Shown here piece after piece: positions 9,205 through 17,846 of a stretch of DNA of 64,000 nt. A program made the position numbers and the translations under genes. Below the pieces are notes generated by a model, which made no database searches, was not told the origin of the DNA, and saw only the letters and a program-made list of their open reading frames with translations. Numbering within the stretch: position 1 is the first letter of the stretch; every line of letters begins with the position of its first letter. This DNA is from Piscirickettsiaceae bacterium (GTDB lineage Bacteria; Pseudomonadota; Gammaproteobacteria; Nitrosococcales; Methylophagaceae): the NCBI GenBank assembly GCA_013215825.1, contig JABSQN010000004.1:124001-188000 (forward strand). The letters run 5' to 3'.

Positions 9205-9795
9205 ATGTCTCAATATACTTTTCACGATTTATTAACCTTACCTAATTTATTAACCTGCTTTCGGTTTGTTAGTGCGCCGATATTGTTATGGCTGGCATGG
9301 TCAGGCTTAGGCGATGCTTTCTTATTATTATTAGCAGTCACTTTTTTAAGTGATATTTTAGATGGCATGGCAGCTCGATTTTTACATCAAGAAAGTGAGC
9401 TCGGTGCACTATTAGATAGTACTGCTGACCTGCTCATCTACACCACGATGGCAATTTCTATTGGGTGGTTATGGCCTGATATCGTTCAACGTGAAATAGT
9501 CTTTATCATCATTGCTATTGCTAGTTTTGTACTACCTGTTCTTATCGGCATTCTCAAATTTCACAGGTTTACCAGTTACCATACATGGTTAGTCAAAGCC
9601 GCGGTGGTCTCGATAGGAATAGCCTTTTTTATATTATTTATCTTTGATATTTCTTTGCCATTCCGCATTGCTGCATTTATTACTTTATTGGCAGCAATAG
9701 AAGAAATTGCCATTACATTTTATTTGACCGAAGCACACTCAAATGTACAGTCACTCTGGCATATAAGAAAAAAGTTTAATCATGATCCCGAATAA
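9205..9795 (+). CDS. CDP-alcohol phosphatidyltransferase family membrane protein
   Basis: A 196-residue membrane protein with about five or six transmembrane segments. It carries the family signature D-x2-D-G-x2-A-R-x8-G-x3-D-x3-D near residues 50-72 ([19 protein letters not shown], then LLDSTAD). The family transfers phosphatidyl groups from CDP-diacylglycerol to an alcohol; PgsA-like or related specificity cannot be decided. It probably forms an operon with the preceding EEP gene. Its 3' end overlaps the convergent yaaA by 20 bases. Confidence 0.85.
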   Translation: MSQYTFHDLLTLPNLLTCFRFVSAPILLWLAWSGLGDAFLLLLAVTFLSDILDGMAARFLHQESELGALLDSTADLLIYTTMAISIGWLWPDIVQREIVFIIIAIASFVLPVLIGILKFHRFTSYHTWLVKAAVVSIGIAFFILFIFDISLPFRIAAFITLLAAIEEIAITFYLTEAHSNVQSLWHIRKKFNHDPE

Positions 9796-10543
9796 ATACC
9801 CAATCATCACCCTGTGACAGTTCAGAGCTAAAACGATAGCCCTCACTATCAAAGTCTTTTATCTGTTCTGGCTCGGTAATTTTGTGGTCAATGATATAAC
9901 GACTCATTAATCCTCGTGCTTTTTTGGCATAAAAGCTAATTATTTTGTATTGACCATTTTTCAGATCTTTAAAGATGGGCGTGATGATTCTTGCCTTGAG
10001 TTGTTTGGCCTGCAATGCCTTGAAATATTCATTGGACGCTAGATTTACCAATACATTATCACTATCTAATTCAGTTTCAATTGATTCTCTCAATTGTTCA
10101 CCCCAAAACTGATACAAGTCTTTGCCACGGCTATTTTTCAGTTTTGTGCCCATTTCCAGACGATAAGCTTGGATTAGATCTAAGGGTTTCAATACACCAT
10201 AAAGCCCGGATAATATCCGCAAATGTTGCTGTGCAAACTCAAAGCCTTTGTCATCTAATGTATCTGCATCGATACCTGTGTACACCTCGCCCTTAAATGC
10301 TAACAGTGCTTGTTTGGCATTATCCATATCAAAGGGACATTGCCATGAAGCGAAACGTGCATAATTAAGCCCAGCCAATTTATCGCTGAGCTTCATCAAT
10401 GTAGCAATATCAGTCACTGATTGTTTTTGTAACTGCTCAATTAATATGGCTGATTTCTCAAGATAACGTGGCAGGCTAAACGTATTTGTTACCGGCTTAG
10501 AATCAAAATCAAGCGTTTTTGCTGGTGAAATAACTAAAATCAT
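9776..10543 (-). CDS. yaaA: YaaA peroxide stress response protein
   Basis: A 255-residue cytoplasmic protein of the YaaA/DUF328 family, which in E. coli lowers free iron and oxidative damage during peroxide stress. The N terminus [16 protein letters not shown] and the block [20 protein letters not shown] near residues 109-128 are diagnostic. It follows the DUF4389 gene on the same strand after three bases, so both are likely on one transcript. Confidence 0.93.
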   Translation of the reverse strand: MILVISPAKTLDFDSKPVTNTFSLPRYLEKSAILIEQLQKQSVTDIATLMKLSDKLAGLNYARFASWQCPFDMDNAKQALLAFKGEVYTGIDADTLDDKGFEFAQQHLRILSGLYGVLKPLDLIQAYRLEMGTKLKNSRGKDLYQFWGEQLRESIETELDSDNVLVNLASNEYFKALQAKQLKARIITPIFKDLKNGQYKIISFYAKKARGLMSRYIIDHKITEPEQIKDFDSEGYRFSSELSQGDDWVFIRDHD

Positions 10544-10546
10544 AAT

Positions 10547-10924
10547 TTACTTATCAGGCTTATCACTTTCTGGTTCGACATCAATAATTGCTTCATGCTC
10601 ATCAATAGGTGCTTCCGTTTTTATCTCCGTTGGCTCTTCTGCTTCGATTTCGCCCCATGCTGCAAAGGGAAAAGGTTTGCGGTTTTCGTTGTAAGTAAGA
10701 AATAAAATTATTTGATTAATATATTGCGTTAAACCTGCTGCAAATTGTCGTATATTCTTATTATCCGAGCCGGTGATTAGTGCAAATAAAACCTGGATAA
10801 TAATAACCACACCCGTGATCATCATAGAAAAATATAACACGACCCAAAATAGAAACATATAAAGAATTCGCATCCATTGATTGGTATCTTGTAGATTCCG
10901 TTTCAATTGGTCTTGTTCAGCCAT
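10547..10924 (-). CDS. DUF4389 family membrane protein
   Basis: A 125-residue protein with two hydrophobic segments (about residues 17-45 in one long stretch, with a weaker one near 65-80) and an acidic, Glu/Pro-rich tail. The NQWMRILYMFLFW and AGLTQYINQIILFLTYN blocks match DUF4389, whose role is unknown. The start at 10924 (MAEQDQ) has an AAGGTG site. A longer frame to 11029 lacks family similarity and would overlap the divergent TRAP gene. It is probably cotranscribed with yaaA. Confidence 0.75.
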   Translation of the reverse strand: MAEQDQLKRNLQDTNQWMRILYMFLFWVVLYFSMMITGVVIIIQVLFALITGSDNKNIRQFAAGLTQYINQIILFLTYNENRKPFPFAAWGEIEAEEPTEIKTEAPIDEHEAIIDVEPESDKPDK

Positions 10925-11029
10925 TATTTTCACCTTTAAAATTAATACTAATTTAGATATACAAACTGTATCATGATTCCGTTGAAATTTAGAATATATT
11001 TGTACTCCTATTTGTTCTATCATCATCAC

Positions 11030-11539
11030 ATGAAATCACTTATTTTAATTATTGAAGCCATCACCGAAATGGTTGGTCGACTTGCATCATGGCTAGTATT
11101 AGCCATGGTATTACTGATTTGTTATGACGTTGCTATGCGTTATTTATTTCAACAAGGCTCGGTCGCTTTACAAGAATTAGAGTGGCATTTATTTGCCCTT
11201 ATCTTTTTATTAGGTTCCGCCTACACCCTTAAATATGACGAGCATGTTCGGGTTGATATACTCTACCAAAGCCGTTTTCTAACAGACAGACACCGTGCTT
11301 TAATTAATATCTTTGGCACTTTATTGTTACTTTTTCCTTTTTGTATCCTCATTTTAATCACTGCTTGGCCATTTATGGAAAATGCTTTTCATTATAATGA
11401 AGGCTCTCCCGATCCGGGTGGTCTACCCTATCGTTATCTACTTAAAGGCAGTTTATTAGTCGCTTTTGGTCTGCTTGTTTTACAAGGTTTTGCTGGCTTA
11501 TTGAAGAACATTATCAAACTTAATACAGAGGCCAAATAA
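11030..11539 (+). CDS. TRAP transporter small permease (DctQ-type)
   Basis: The small membrane subunit of a tripartite ATP-independent periplasmic transporter, with four transmembrane segments in about 169 residues. The LEWHLFALIFLLGSAYTLKYDEHVRVDI block is typical. Start chosen at 11030 (MKSLIL) since residues encoded upstream to 10973 show no family similarity; the ribosome-binding site is weak at both, so the start is uncertain. It overlaps the large permease by one base (TAATG). No substrate-binding protein gene is adjacent. Confidence 0.9.
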   Translation: MKSLILIIEAITEMVGRLASWLVLAMVLLICYDVAMRYLFQQGSVALQELEWHLFALIFLLGSAYTLKYDEHVRVDILYQSRFLTDRHRALINIFGTLLLLFPFCILILITAWPFMENAFHYNEGSPDPGGLPYRYLLKGSLLVAFGLLVLQGFAGLLKNIIKLNTEAK

Positions 11540-12837
11540 TGGAAGTTTGGGCTTTAGTCATGTTCGCCGCCTTATTTGTTTTATTGCTAGTAGGCTTTCC
11601 CGTGGCCTTTACCCTTGGTGCTGTGGCTCTAGGCTTTGGTAGCATTTTTCTTGGCTTAGACTTTTTCAACTTATTGCCGCTACGCATTTGGGGCATTATG
11701 ACCAACTTCACCTTGTTGGCTGTACCGCTCTTTGTCTTTATGGGCGTGATACTCGAAAAATCAGGCATTGCCGAAGAATTATTAGAAACCATGGGCCGCT
11801 TATTTGGACGTGTTCGGGGTGGCTTGGCAATCTCGGTCGTTGCCGTCGGTGCACTGTTAGCAGCTACTACAGGCGTTGTCGGTGCATCGGTTGTGACCAT
11901 GGCGGTTATCGCCCTTCCTGCCATGTTAAAACACGGTTATGCCCCTACCCTAGCCAGCGGTACTATTGCCGCCTCTGGCACCTTAGGACAAATCATTCCT
12001 CCTAGCATTATCCTTATCTTATTAGGCGATGTGATTGGCGTGCCCGTTGGACAACTCTTTGTCGCCGCTGCCATACCCGGCATGATGTTGGTGTTTTCTT
12101 ATATGGCCTATATTGCTTTCATTGCATGGCGATATCCAGAATTAGCCCCAGCCATTAAAGCCAATCCTAATGATGGTCATCTAGGTATTCAGGTGATTAA
12201 AAGCCTATTACCGCCTCTAGCCCTAGTGTTAGCCGTATTAGGCTCTATCTTCTTTGGTATAGCCTCACCCACAGAATCAGCTGCAGTAGGCGCATTGGGT
12301 GCAATAATTCTGGCGTTAATACGTGGCAGATTGAATCTAGCCAATTTACAACAAGCCCTACAACAAACCACCCGACTCACCAGCATGGTATTTTTAATCC
12401 TAATCGGTGCGACTGCTTTCGGCTTAGTCTTTGTCGGTATGGGCGGTGATAATCTCATCTTCGAACTCTTCGACGGCCTGCCCGGTGGCAAATGGAGCTT
12501 CCTCATTATCAGCATGTTATTGATCTTTGTTTTAGGCTTCTTCCTAGACTTTATCGAAATCTGCTTTATCGTGGTGCCAATCATTGCCCCGATCGCTATT
12601 CATATGGGACTCGATCCCTTATGGTTCGCCTTATTGATTGCACTCAACCTGCAAACGTCATTCCTAACGCCACCGTTTGGCTTCTCACTGTTTTACCTAA
12701 AAGCCAGTGCACCTAGCCTTGAACTCACCACCATCTACCGTGGCGTCATTCCGTTTATTGTTATTCAAGTTGTGGTGTTGGGGATATTGATTGGCTTTCC
12801 TGAGGTTGCTTTGTGGTTGCCGGGGTTGATGGAGTAA
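11539..12837 (+). CDS. TRAP transporter large permease (DctM-type)
   Basis: The 432-residue large permease drives sodium- or proton-coupled uptake of organic acids or related solutes together with the small permease and a periplasmic binding protein. It shows 11-12 hydrophobic segments and family blocks such as GVVGASVVTMAVIALPAML near 117-135 and ASGTLGQIIPPS near 146-157. The first codons overlap the small-permease stop codon, implying translational coupling. The substrate is unknown because the binding protein is not here. Confidence 0.93.
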   Translation: MEVWALVMFAALFVLLLVGFPVAFTLGAVALGFGSIFLGLDFFNLLPLRIWGIMTNFTLLAVPLFVFMGVILEKSGIAEELLETMGRLFGRVRGGLAISVVAVGALLAATTGVVGASVVTMAVIALPAMLKHGYAPTLASGTIAASGTLGQIIPPSIILILLGDVIGVPVGQLFVAAAIPGMMLVFSYMAYIAFIAWRYPELAPAIKANPNDGHLGIQVIKSLLPPLALVLAVLGSIFFGIASPTESAAVGALGAIILALIRGRLNLANLQQALQQTTRLTSMVFLILIGATAFGLVFVGMGGDNLIFELFDGLPGGKWSFLIISMLLIFVLGFFLDFIEICFIVVPIIAPIAIHMGLDPLWFALLIALNLQTSFLTPPFGFSLFYLKASAPSLELTTIYRGVIPFIVIQVVVLGILIGFPEVALWLPGLME

Positions 12838-12856
12838 CTTTGTTCTGGAGGATTTT

Positions 12857-13726
12857 ATGTTATATCACTATACAAACTTACAAGGCCTGACAGGCATAAT
12901 CAGTAATCAAAATATTTGGGCTAGTCACTGTGAATATTTAAATGATGCTAGTGAATTCAAACATGCATTCAATTCTATAAAAAATATTGCAGAAGGTATT
13001 TATATGGAAGATGAGTACCTTTCTGTCTTCGCATTTCACATGCGACAAGCTATTGATAGAATTGGCAATCATGATTCCTATATAACCTCATTCAGTACAA
13101 ATCCTGACTCACTAAGCCAATGGAGAGGATACAACTCAGCAGGTCAAGGAGTTTGTATCGGCTTTAACCAAGAAATAATCGAAGAGTACTGTAAAGAAAA
13201 CCAACACTCCTTGATAAAGTGCTTATACCTTCATAATGAACAAGAAAAAATCATTATCAATATAATTAATGACTGCCTTAATATTTTTCCTAATTTAGGA
13301 GTTTCTAGGAAAAGCTTCGACACTTTTAGTTCTCAAGAGATGATGACTTACAACTCCGATTTAAGTGATTACATATCAAACGGTGATGGAGCTGACGAGT
13401 CAACAGAAGCATTGTGTAACTTATGTGAAACTCTGAATAATTATGCTCCAATAATGAAAAACAATGGATTTCATGAGGAATCTGAATGGAGAATCATCTG
13501 TAATAACCCTGATAAAAATATTTTCTTTCGTGAGGCTCCCTCACATTTAATCCCATATTTAGAATTACCTTTAATCAAGTATTCAAATGATGTTATATCT
13601 GAAGTTATCATTGGCCCAAACCCAAACATGTCTCGCTGTGTACAATCAATACATAAACTATTGGTTCTTAACGGTTTAACAAATGTGAAAGTTGGGCGTT
13701 CAGAGATACCTTTTAACAGTTGGTAA
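12857..13726 (+). CDS. DUF2971 family protein
   Basis: A 289-residue soluble protein. The opening LYHYTNLQGLTGIISNQNIWAS and the following LNDASEFKHAF are the hallmark of DUF2971, as is CIGFNQE further on; a role for the family is not established, though members often lie in accessory regions. The start has a CTGGAGG ribosome-binding site. It follows the TRAP genes after 19 bases but is more AT-rich than they are and may be a later insertion. No partner gene is recognised. Confidence 0.8.
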   Translation: MLYHYTNLQGLTGIISNQNIWASHCEYLNDASEFKHAFNSIKNIAEGIYMEDEYLSVFAFHMRQAIDRIGNHDSYITSFSTNPDSLSQWRGYNSAGQGVCIGFNQEIIEEYCKENQHSLIKCLYLHNEQEKIIINIINDCLNIFPNLGVSRKSFDTFSSQEMMTYNSDLSDYISNGDGADESTEALCNLCETLNNYAPIMKNNGFHEESEWRIICNNPDKNIFFREAPSHLIPYLELPLIKYSNDVISEVIIGPNPNMSRCVQSIHKLLVLNGLTNVKVGRSEIPFNSW

Positions 13727-13884
13727 ACTCTAATAGCACGCACTCACAGAATCCAGCACTACTACCATTTTTTACTTAGCAAGTTGCCTTTTTCTGTTAT
13801 TTACCGAAAGAATGGAACATCTATTTTTGTTGTAGCTGTAATGCACAATAGTAGGAAGCCGGGTTATTGGCAAAGTCGCAGCGA

Positions 13885-14865
13885 CTAAAAGTTAAAGCTT
13901 TGAACCTCTGATAATACCAACTTATCCATCACCAACATAATCAATCGATCTAAACCTATCGCGACACCAGAACATTCCGGCAAGCCATACTTCATAGCAG
14001 CAAGTAAGTTTTCATCAAGTGGTATTACCGCTTTATTTTGTTGTTGACGTTGCGTATTATCCGATTCAAAGCGTTGGCGTAGTTCATTAGCATCTTGTAA
14101 TTCATTATACCCATTGGCAAGTTCTACACCGTTGATATAAAGTTCAAAGCGATCGGCAACATCATAACCATTATTATCTTGTTTAATTTTGGCCAGTTGG
14201 GCTTGTGATGCTGGAAAGTCATAGATAAAAAGAGGCATATTCATCGCAGCTAGTCTTGGCTCGATAATATAGCTCATCAGTAATTCTAACCAACCATCAC
14301 GATCTAACTCTAAGTCATTAGGTAGGCCTTGTATTCTTTGTAAGACATATTGCTTGATCTCATTATCCGAGCAAGTAAACACATTTATTTTAAAGAAAAA
14401 TTCAAAAACCCCACGGTAACTTAGCCGACATATTGGCTGAAAATGGAATACTCGCTGAAGTAAGACGTTCACTTCATCCATCAACTGATTTAATGTGAAT
14501 GCCGTTCGATACCATTCCAACATAGTGAATTCTGGTGAGTGAAGCCGGCCTTGTTCACCATTTCTAAATACTTTGGTAATCTGATAGATGGAGCCTGAAT
14601 CCGCCGCCAGCAGACGTTTCATAGAAAATTCTGGAGAGGTTTGTAGATAGACTGTTTGCTTAGTCTCTGTGCCAATCGGTGTGTAATGGGTGGTAAAACT
14701 ATCCAAATAAGGCGCGGTAGGTGCGGCTTGAGAAAGGATCGGTGTTTCCACTTCCCAGACATCACGCTCAGCAAAAAAAAGACGGACATCAGCTAAATAC
14801 TGAGCCCGTCTTTTTAATGTTTCTATCGTAGCAGTTGGTTGCCAGCTTTGTTCTTCTAAACTCAT
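13885..14865 (-). CDS. epmA: EpmA, EF-P--(R)-beta-lysine ligase
   Basis: A 326-residue paralogue of the class II lysyl-tRNA synthetase catalytic core that lacks the anticodon-binding domain. It attaches (R)-beta-lysine to Lys34 of EF-P. Visible class II motifs are FRNGEQGRLHSPEFTMLEWY (motif 2) and GVAIGLDRLIML (motif 3). The start is the ATG at 14865 (MSLEEQSW); the longer frame to 14904 begins with MDPHVREDD, a peptide produced by a palindromic repeat, and is rejected. It lies downstream of efp on the same strand, with epmB divergent. Confidence 0.95.
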   Translation of the reverse strand: MSLEEQSWQPTATIETLKRRAQYLADVRLFFAERDVWEVETPILSQAAPTAPYLDSFTTHYTPIGTETKQTVYLQTSPEFSMKRLLAADSGSIYQITKVFRNGEQGRLHSPEFTMLEWYRTAFTLNQLMDEVNVLLQRVFHFQPICRLSYRGVFEFFFKINVFTCSDNEIKQYVLQRIQGLPNDLELDRDGWLELLMSYIIEPRLAAMNMPLFIYDFPASQAQLAKIKQDNNGYDVADRFELYINGVELANGYNELQDANELRQRFESDNTQRQQQNKAVIPLDENLLAAMKYGLPECSGVAIGLDRLIMLVMDKLVLSEVQSFNF

Positions 14866-14880
14866 TATTTTTACTCGATC

Positions 14881-14900
14881 ATCCTCACGTACGTGAGGAT
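14881..14900. repeat. 20-bp perfect palindrome (REP-like)
   Basis: ATCCTCACGT followed by its exact reverse complement forms a perfect 20-bp palindrome in the efp-epmA spacer. It could fold in the efp transcript just before epmA. Together with the neighbouring element at 14933-14952 it looks like dispersed extragenic repeat sequence. Confidence 0.6.
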
Positions 14901-14932
14901 CCATGGGTAGTGAAATTATCCACTATCGTTAG

Positions 14933-14952
14933 ATTCCCACTTCCGTGGGAAT
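14933..14952. repeat. dRS3-like repeat ATTCCC-N8-GGGAAT
   Basis: The 20-bp unit has the exact form ATTCCC-N8-GGGAAT, the pattern known as dRS3 in Neisseria and seen as dispersed hairpin repeats in other proteobacteria. It lies 17 bases after the efp stop codon, where it may also act as a transcript-end structure between efp and epmA. Confidence 0.6.
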
Positions 14953-14969
14953 GACGGTTAAGAAAAGTA

Positions 14970-15539
14970 TTATTTTTTAGCTCGCTCTACGTATTCGCCC
15001 GAACGTGTATCAATACGTAACAACTCACCAATATTCATAAACAATGGTACACGTACTACAGCACCCGTTTCTAATGTCGCAGGCTTACCACCAGTTCCGG
15101 CGGTATCACCTTTGAGACCTGGATCAGTTTCCGTTACTATTAAATTAACAAAGTTAGGCGCTGTTACTAATAAAGGCGTGCCATTCCATTGTGTGATTGT
15201 GTAAATATATTGTTCTTTTAACCACTTTTTACAATCTGCTATCGCATTTTTATCTGCGGCATGTTGCTCAAATGTTTTTGGATCCATAAAATACCAAAAC
15301 TCGCCATCGGTATAAGAATATTCCAATTCAACTTCCATAACATCGGCGCTTTCAACGCTATCGCCTGATTTAAAAGTACGTTCGTTAACACGACCTGTCT
15401 TTAGATTACGGAATTTAACACGGTTAAATGCTTGGCCTTTACCCGGCTTTACTAGCTCATTTTCAATGATGCTACATGGGTCGTTATCTAAGATAAATTT
15501 AAGTCCAGCTTTAAATTGATTTGTACTTACACTTGCCAT
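14970..15539 (-). CDS. efp: elongation factor P
   Basis: Translation factor that relieves ribosome stalling at polyproline. The protein is 189 residues, with three beta-barrel domains and the modification site KPGKGQAF, where Lys34 is the residue that receives beta-lysine. The flanking genes encode both dedicated modification enzymes, so the modified form is expected. It starts 50 bases from the divergent epmB. Confidence 0.98.
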   Translation of the reverse strand: MASVSTNQFKAGLKFILDNDPCSIIENELVKPGKGQAFNRVKFRNLKTGRVNERTFKSGDSVESADVMEVELEYSYTDGEFWYFMDPKTFEQHAADKNAIADCKKWLKEQYIYTITQWNGTPLLVTAPNFVNLIVTETDPGLKGDTAGTGGKPATLETGAVVRVPLFMNIGELLRIDTRSGEYVERAKK

Positions 15540-15589
15540 GCTAACCTCTTTGAGCGACGATCATCGTCTATTAAATTTTGTAGACGACT

Positions 15590-16597
15590 ATGATACCGCA
15601 AACTAAGTTTATTAACACAAAACAAGCATGGCAAATTGCCTTGTCTAATGTGATTAAAGATCCTGTAGAACTATTACGTCAGCTAGGCTTGAGCGATAAG
15701 TTAATGGCTATCGATGCTGATCTTGTCAAAAAATTTCCTCTGCGCGTTCCTCAAAACTATATTAATAAAATGCGCCATGGTGATGTTGCAGATCCTTTAT
15801 TACGACAAGTTTTTCCATTGATTGATGAAGCTCTTCAACTAGATGGTTTTATCACCGATCCAGTTGGTGATAATTTAGCCATCACATCACCCGGACTATT
15901 ACAAAAATATCACGGTCGAGCATTATTAGTGACAACGGGCGCGTGTGCCATTCACTGCCGTTATTGTTTCCGCCGTCATTTTTCTTATAGTGATAGCAAT
16001 CCATTGGCCGGACAATGGCAACAAACCTTGCACGCTTTGCAGGAAGATACGTCGATTAATGAAGTGATTCTAAGTGGCGGAGATCCTTTAGTGCTAAGTG
16101 ATTCTAAGCTTAAAAATATGGTCGCCGATTTAGAACAGATCCCGCATATTAAACGCTTACGAATTCATACCCGCTTACCTATTGTATTACCCGAACGTGT
16201 GGATCAACATTTACTCAGCTGGATTAGTGAAACCCGTTTTACAGTGATTATGGTGGTGCATGCTAACCATGCTAATGAGATTGATGCTGAGGTTGCTGAG
16301 GCATTAAACAAGCTTCGGAATGTGGGCTGTCAGTTACTCAATCAAACCGTGTTATTAAAAGGTGTTAATGACCGTGCTGAACATTTAATCATGCTTAGTG
16401 AACGTTTAAATGATGTTTCGGTCATGCCTTATTATTTGCATCTACTTGATCCCGTTGCAGGGGCAAGTCACTTTGATGTGGCAGATAAAATAGGCATTAA
16501 ACTTATTGGGCAAATTAGAAAGGAATTACCCGGCTACCTTGTGCCACGTTTGGTTCGTGAACAACAAGGTGAAGCCAGTAAAACCATTATTGCTTAA
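15590..16597 (+). CDS. epmB: EpmB, lysine 2,3-aminomutase for EF-P modification
   Basis: Radical SAM, PLP-dependent enzyme that converts (S)-alpha-lysine to (R)-beta-lysine for EF-P. It is 335 residues, close to E. coli EpmB and shorter than catabolic lysine aminomutases. The iron-sulfur motif is C119-x3-C123-x2-C126, followed by LSGGDPL near residue 161. It is divergent from efp and epmA, completing the donor and ligase pair. Its end lies six bases from the convergent citrate synthase gene. Confidence 0.95.
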   Translation: MIPQTKFINTKQAWQIALSNVIKDPVELLRQLGLSDKLMAIDADLVKKFPLRVPQNYINKMRHGDVADPLLRQVFPLIDEALQLDGFITDPVGDNLAITSPGLLQKYHGRALLVTTGACAIHCRYCFRRHFSYSDSNPLAGQWQQTLHALQEDTSINEVILSGGDPLVLSDSKLKNMVADLEQIPHIKRLRIHTRLPIVLPERVDQHLLSWISETRFTVIMVVHANHANEIDAEVAEALNKLRNVGCQLLNQTVLLKGVNDRAEHLIMLSERLNDVSVMPYYLHLLDPVAGASHFDVADKIGIKLIGQIRKELPGYLVPRLVREQQGEASKTIIA

Positions 16598-16603
16598 AGG
16601 TCT

Positions 16604-17764
16604 CTAAGAACGATCTGCTAATGGTGTGTAATCACGAAGTTCACTACCTATGTAAATTTGCGTAGGACGATAAATACGATTATCTGAAATCTGTTCACGC
16701 CAATGTGCTAACCAGCCTGCTGATCGTGCGACCGCAAATAGTGCGGTAAATTGATCGACGGGAATACCCATTTCGGCATATAAGATACCTGAATAGAAAT
16801 CAACATTTGGGTAAACCCCTTTGTGACCTAATCTATCTACACAAATTTCTTCCACTTTCATTGCTGTTTCAAAGGTTGAATCTAGTTTGCTACCCCGATC
16901 TTCAATCAGTTCTGCTACTAATTTATGAAGAATCGTTGCACGAGGATCTTTAACTTTATATTCACGATGGCCCATACCCCAAATTACTTCTTTATTGGCA
17001 AGCGCATTATCAATCCATGCTTCCGCTTTATCCGCACTGCCTATTTCTTTCAACATGTCGACAACACGTGAGTTTGCACCACCATGTAATGGGCCTGATA
17101 AGGTGCCAATGGCAGCAGAAATAACACTGTATGGTGTGGCCAATGTTGACCCTGCCACTAAGGCGGCAAAGGTCGAGGCATTTAAGGTGTGTTCCGCATG
17201 AAGAATCAAGCAAACATCCATGATTTTAGCCATTAATGGATCAGGTTCTTTACCTGTGAACATATAGAGTAGATTTTCAGCTACCGATAAATCTTCACGC
17301 GGCTCAATAGGATCATAGCCTTGTCGCATATGTTCCCACATGGCAACTAGTGGTGCCATTGACGCAATAATATTCACTGTCATATTGCGAACATAATGCA
17401 AATCTTCGCAAGCATTGGTCCCTGTTAAACATTCATTCCCAGGATAAAACATACCCAAGCTAGATACGGCAGTTTGCAGCATATCCATTGGATGTCCAGT
17501 TGATGGAAAATGGCGCATCATTTCACGAATATGGTATTTAATTCTATATTGGCCACGAAGTTGATCTTTGAATTCATCTAACTCAGCCGAGGTTGGTAAT
17601 TCACCACGAAGTAATAGTAATGTTGTTTCTTCAAAACTACTATTCTCAGCTAAGGTTTCTAATGAATAACCACGGTATGACAATAAGCCTTTTTCACCAT
17701 CAATAAATGAAATGGCTGATTTTGTTGCCGCAACACCTTCTAGGCCAGGTAAAAAATCACTCAT
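16604..17764 (-). CDS. citrate synthase
   Basis: Condenses oxaloacetate with acetyl-CoA at entry to the TCA cycle. At 386 residues it is of the shorter, dimer-type length and not the 430-residue gammaproteobacterial GltA type. Active-site blocks are LHAEHTLNAST, GPLHGGANSRVV and GMGHREYKVKDPRA, giving the two catalytic histidines, with the catalytic Asp in the VDFYSGILY region. A 2-methylcitrate synthase role cannot be excluded by length alone, but no prp genes are present. It lies downstream of the sulfide dehydrogenase flavoprotein gene with an 82-base gap. Confidence 0.9.
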   Translation of the reverse strand: MSDFLPGLEGVAATKSAISFIDGEKGLLSYRGYSLETLAENSSFEETTLLLLRGELPTSAELDEFKDQLRGQYRIKYHIREMMRHFPSTGHPMDMLQTAVSSLGMFYPGNECLTGTNACEDLHYVRNMTVNIIASMAPLVAMWEHMRQGYDPIEPREDLSVAENLLYMFTGKEPDPLMAKIMDVCLILHAEHTLNASTFAALVAGSTLATPYSVISAAIGTLSGPLHGGANSRVVDMLKEIGSADKAEAWIDNALANKEVIWGMGHREYKVKDPRATILHKLVAELIEDRGSKLDSTFETAMKVEEICVDRLGHKGVYPNVDFYSGILYAEMGIPVDQFTALFAVARSAGWLAHWREQISDNRIYRPTQIYIGSELRDYTPLADRS

Positions 17765-17846
17765 CGAAATAACCTCATTGCTCGTTAAGAATAGAGCATT
17801 TAAAAAACGGATAAACAGTATACGTTATTGCCACTTTGGATACATC

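Noticed and set aside
11520-12584. Long minus-strand frames opposite the TRAP large permease
   Set aside because: They are low-complexity Lys/Pro/Thr-rich shadows of a strongly supported membrane-protein gene.
14866-14904. N-terminal extension of epmA beginning MDPHVREDD
   Set aside because: It is the translation of a palindromic repeat; the MSLEEQSW start gives the family's normal length.
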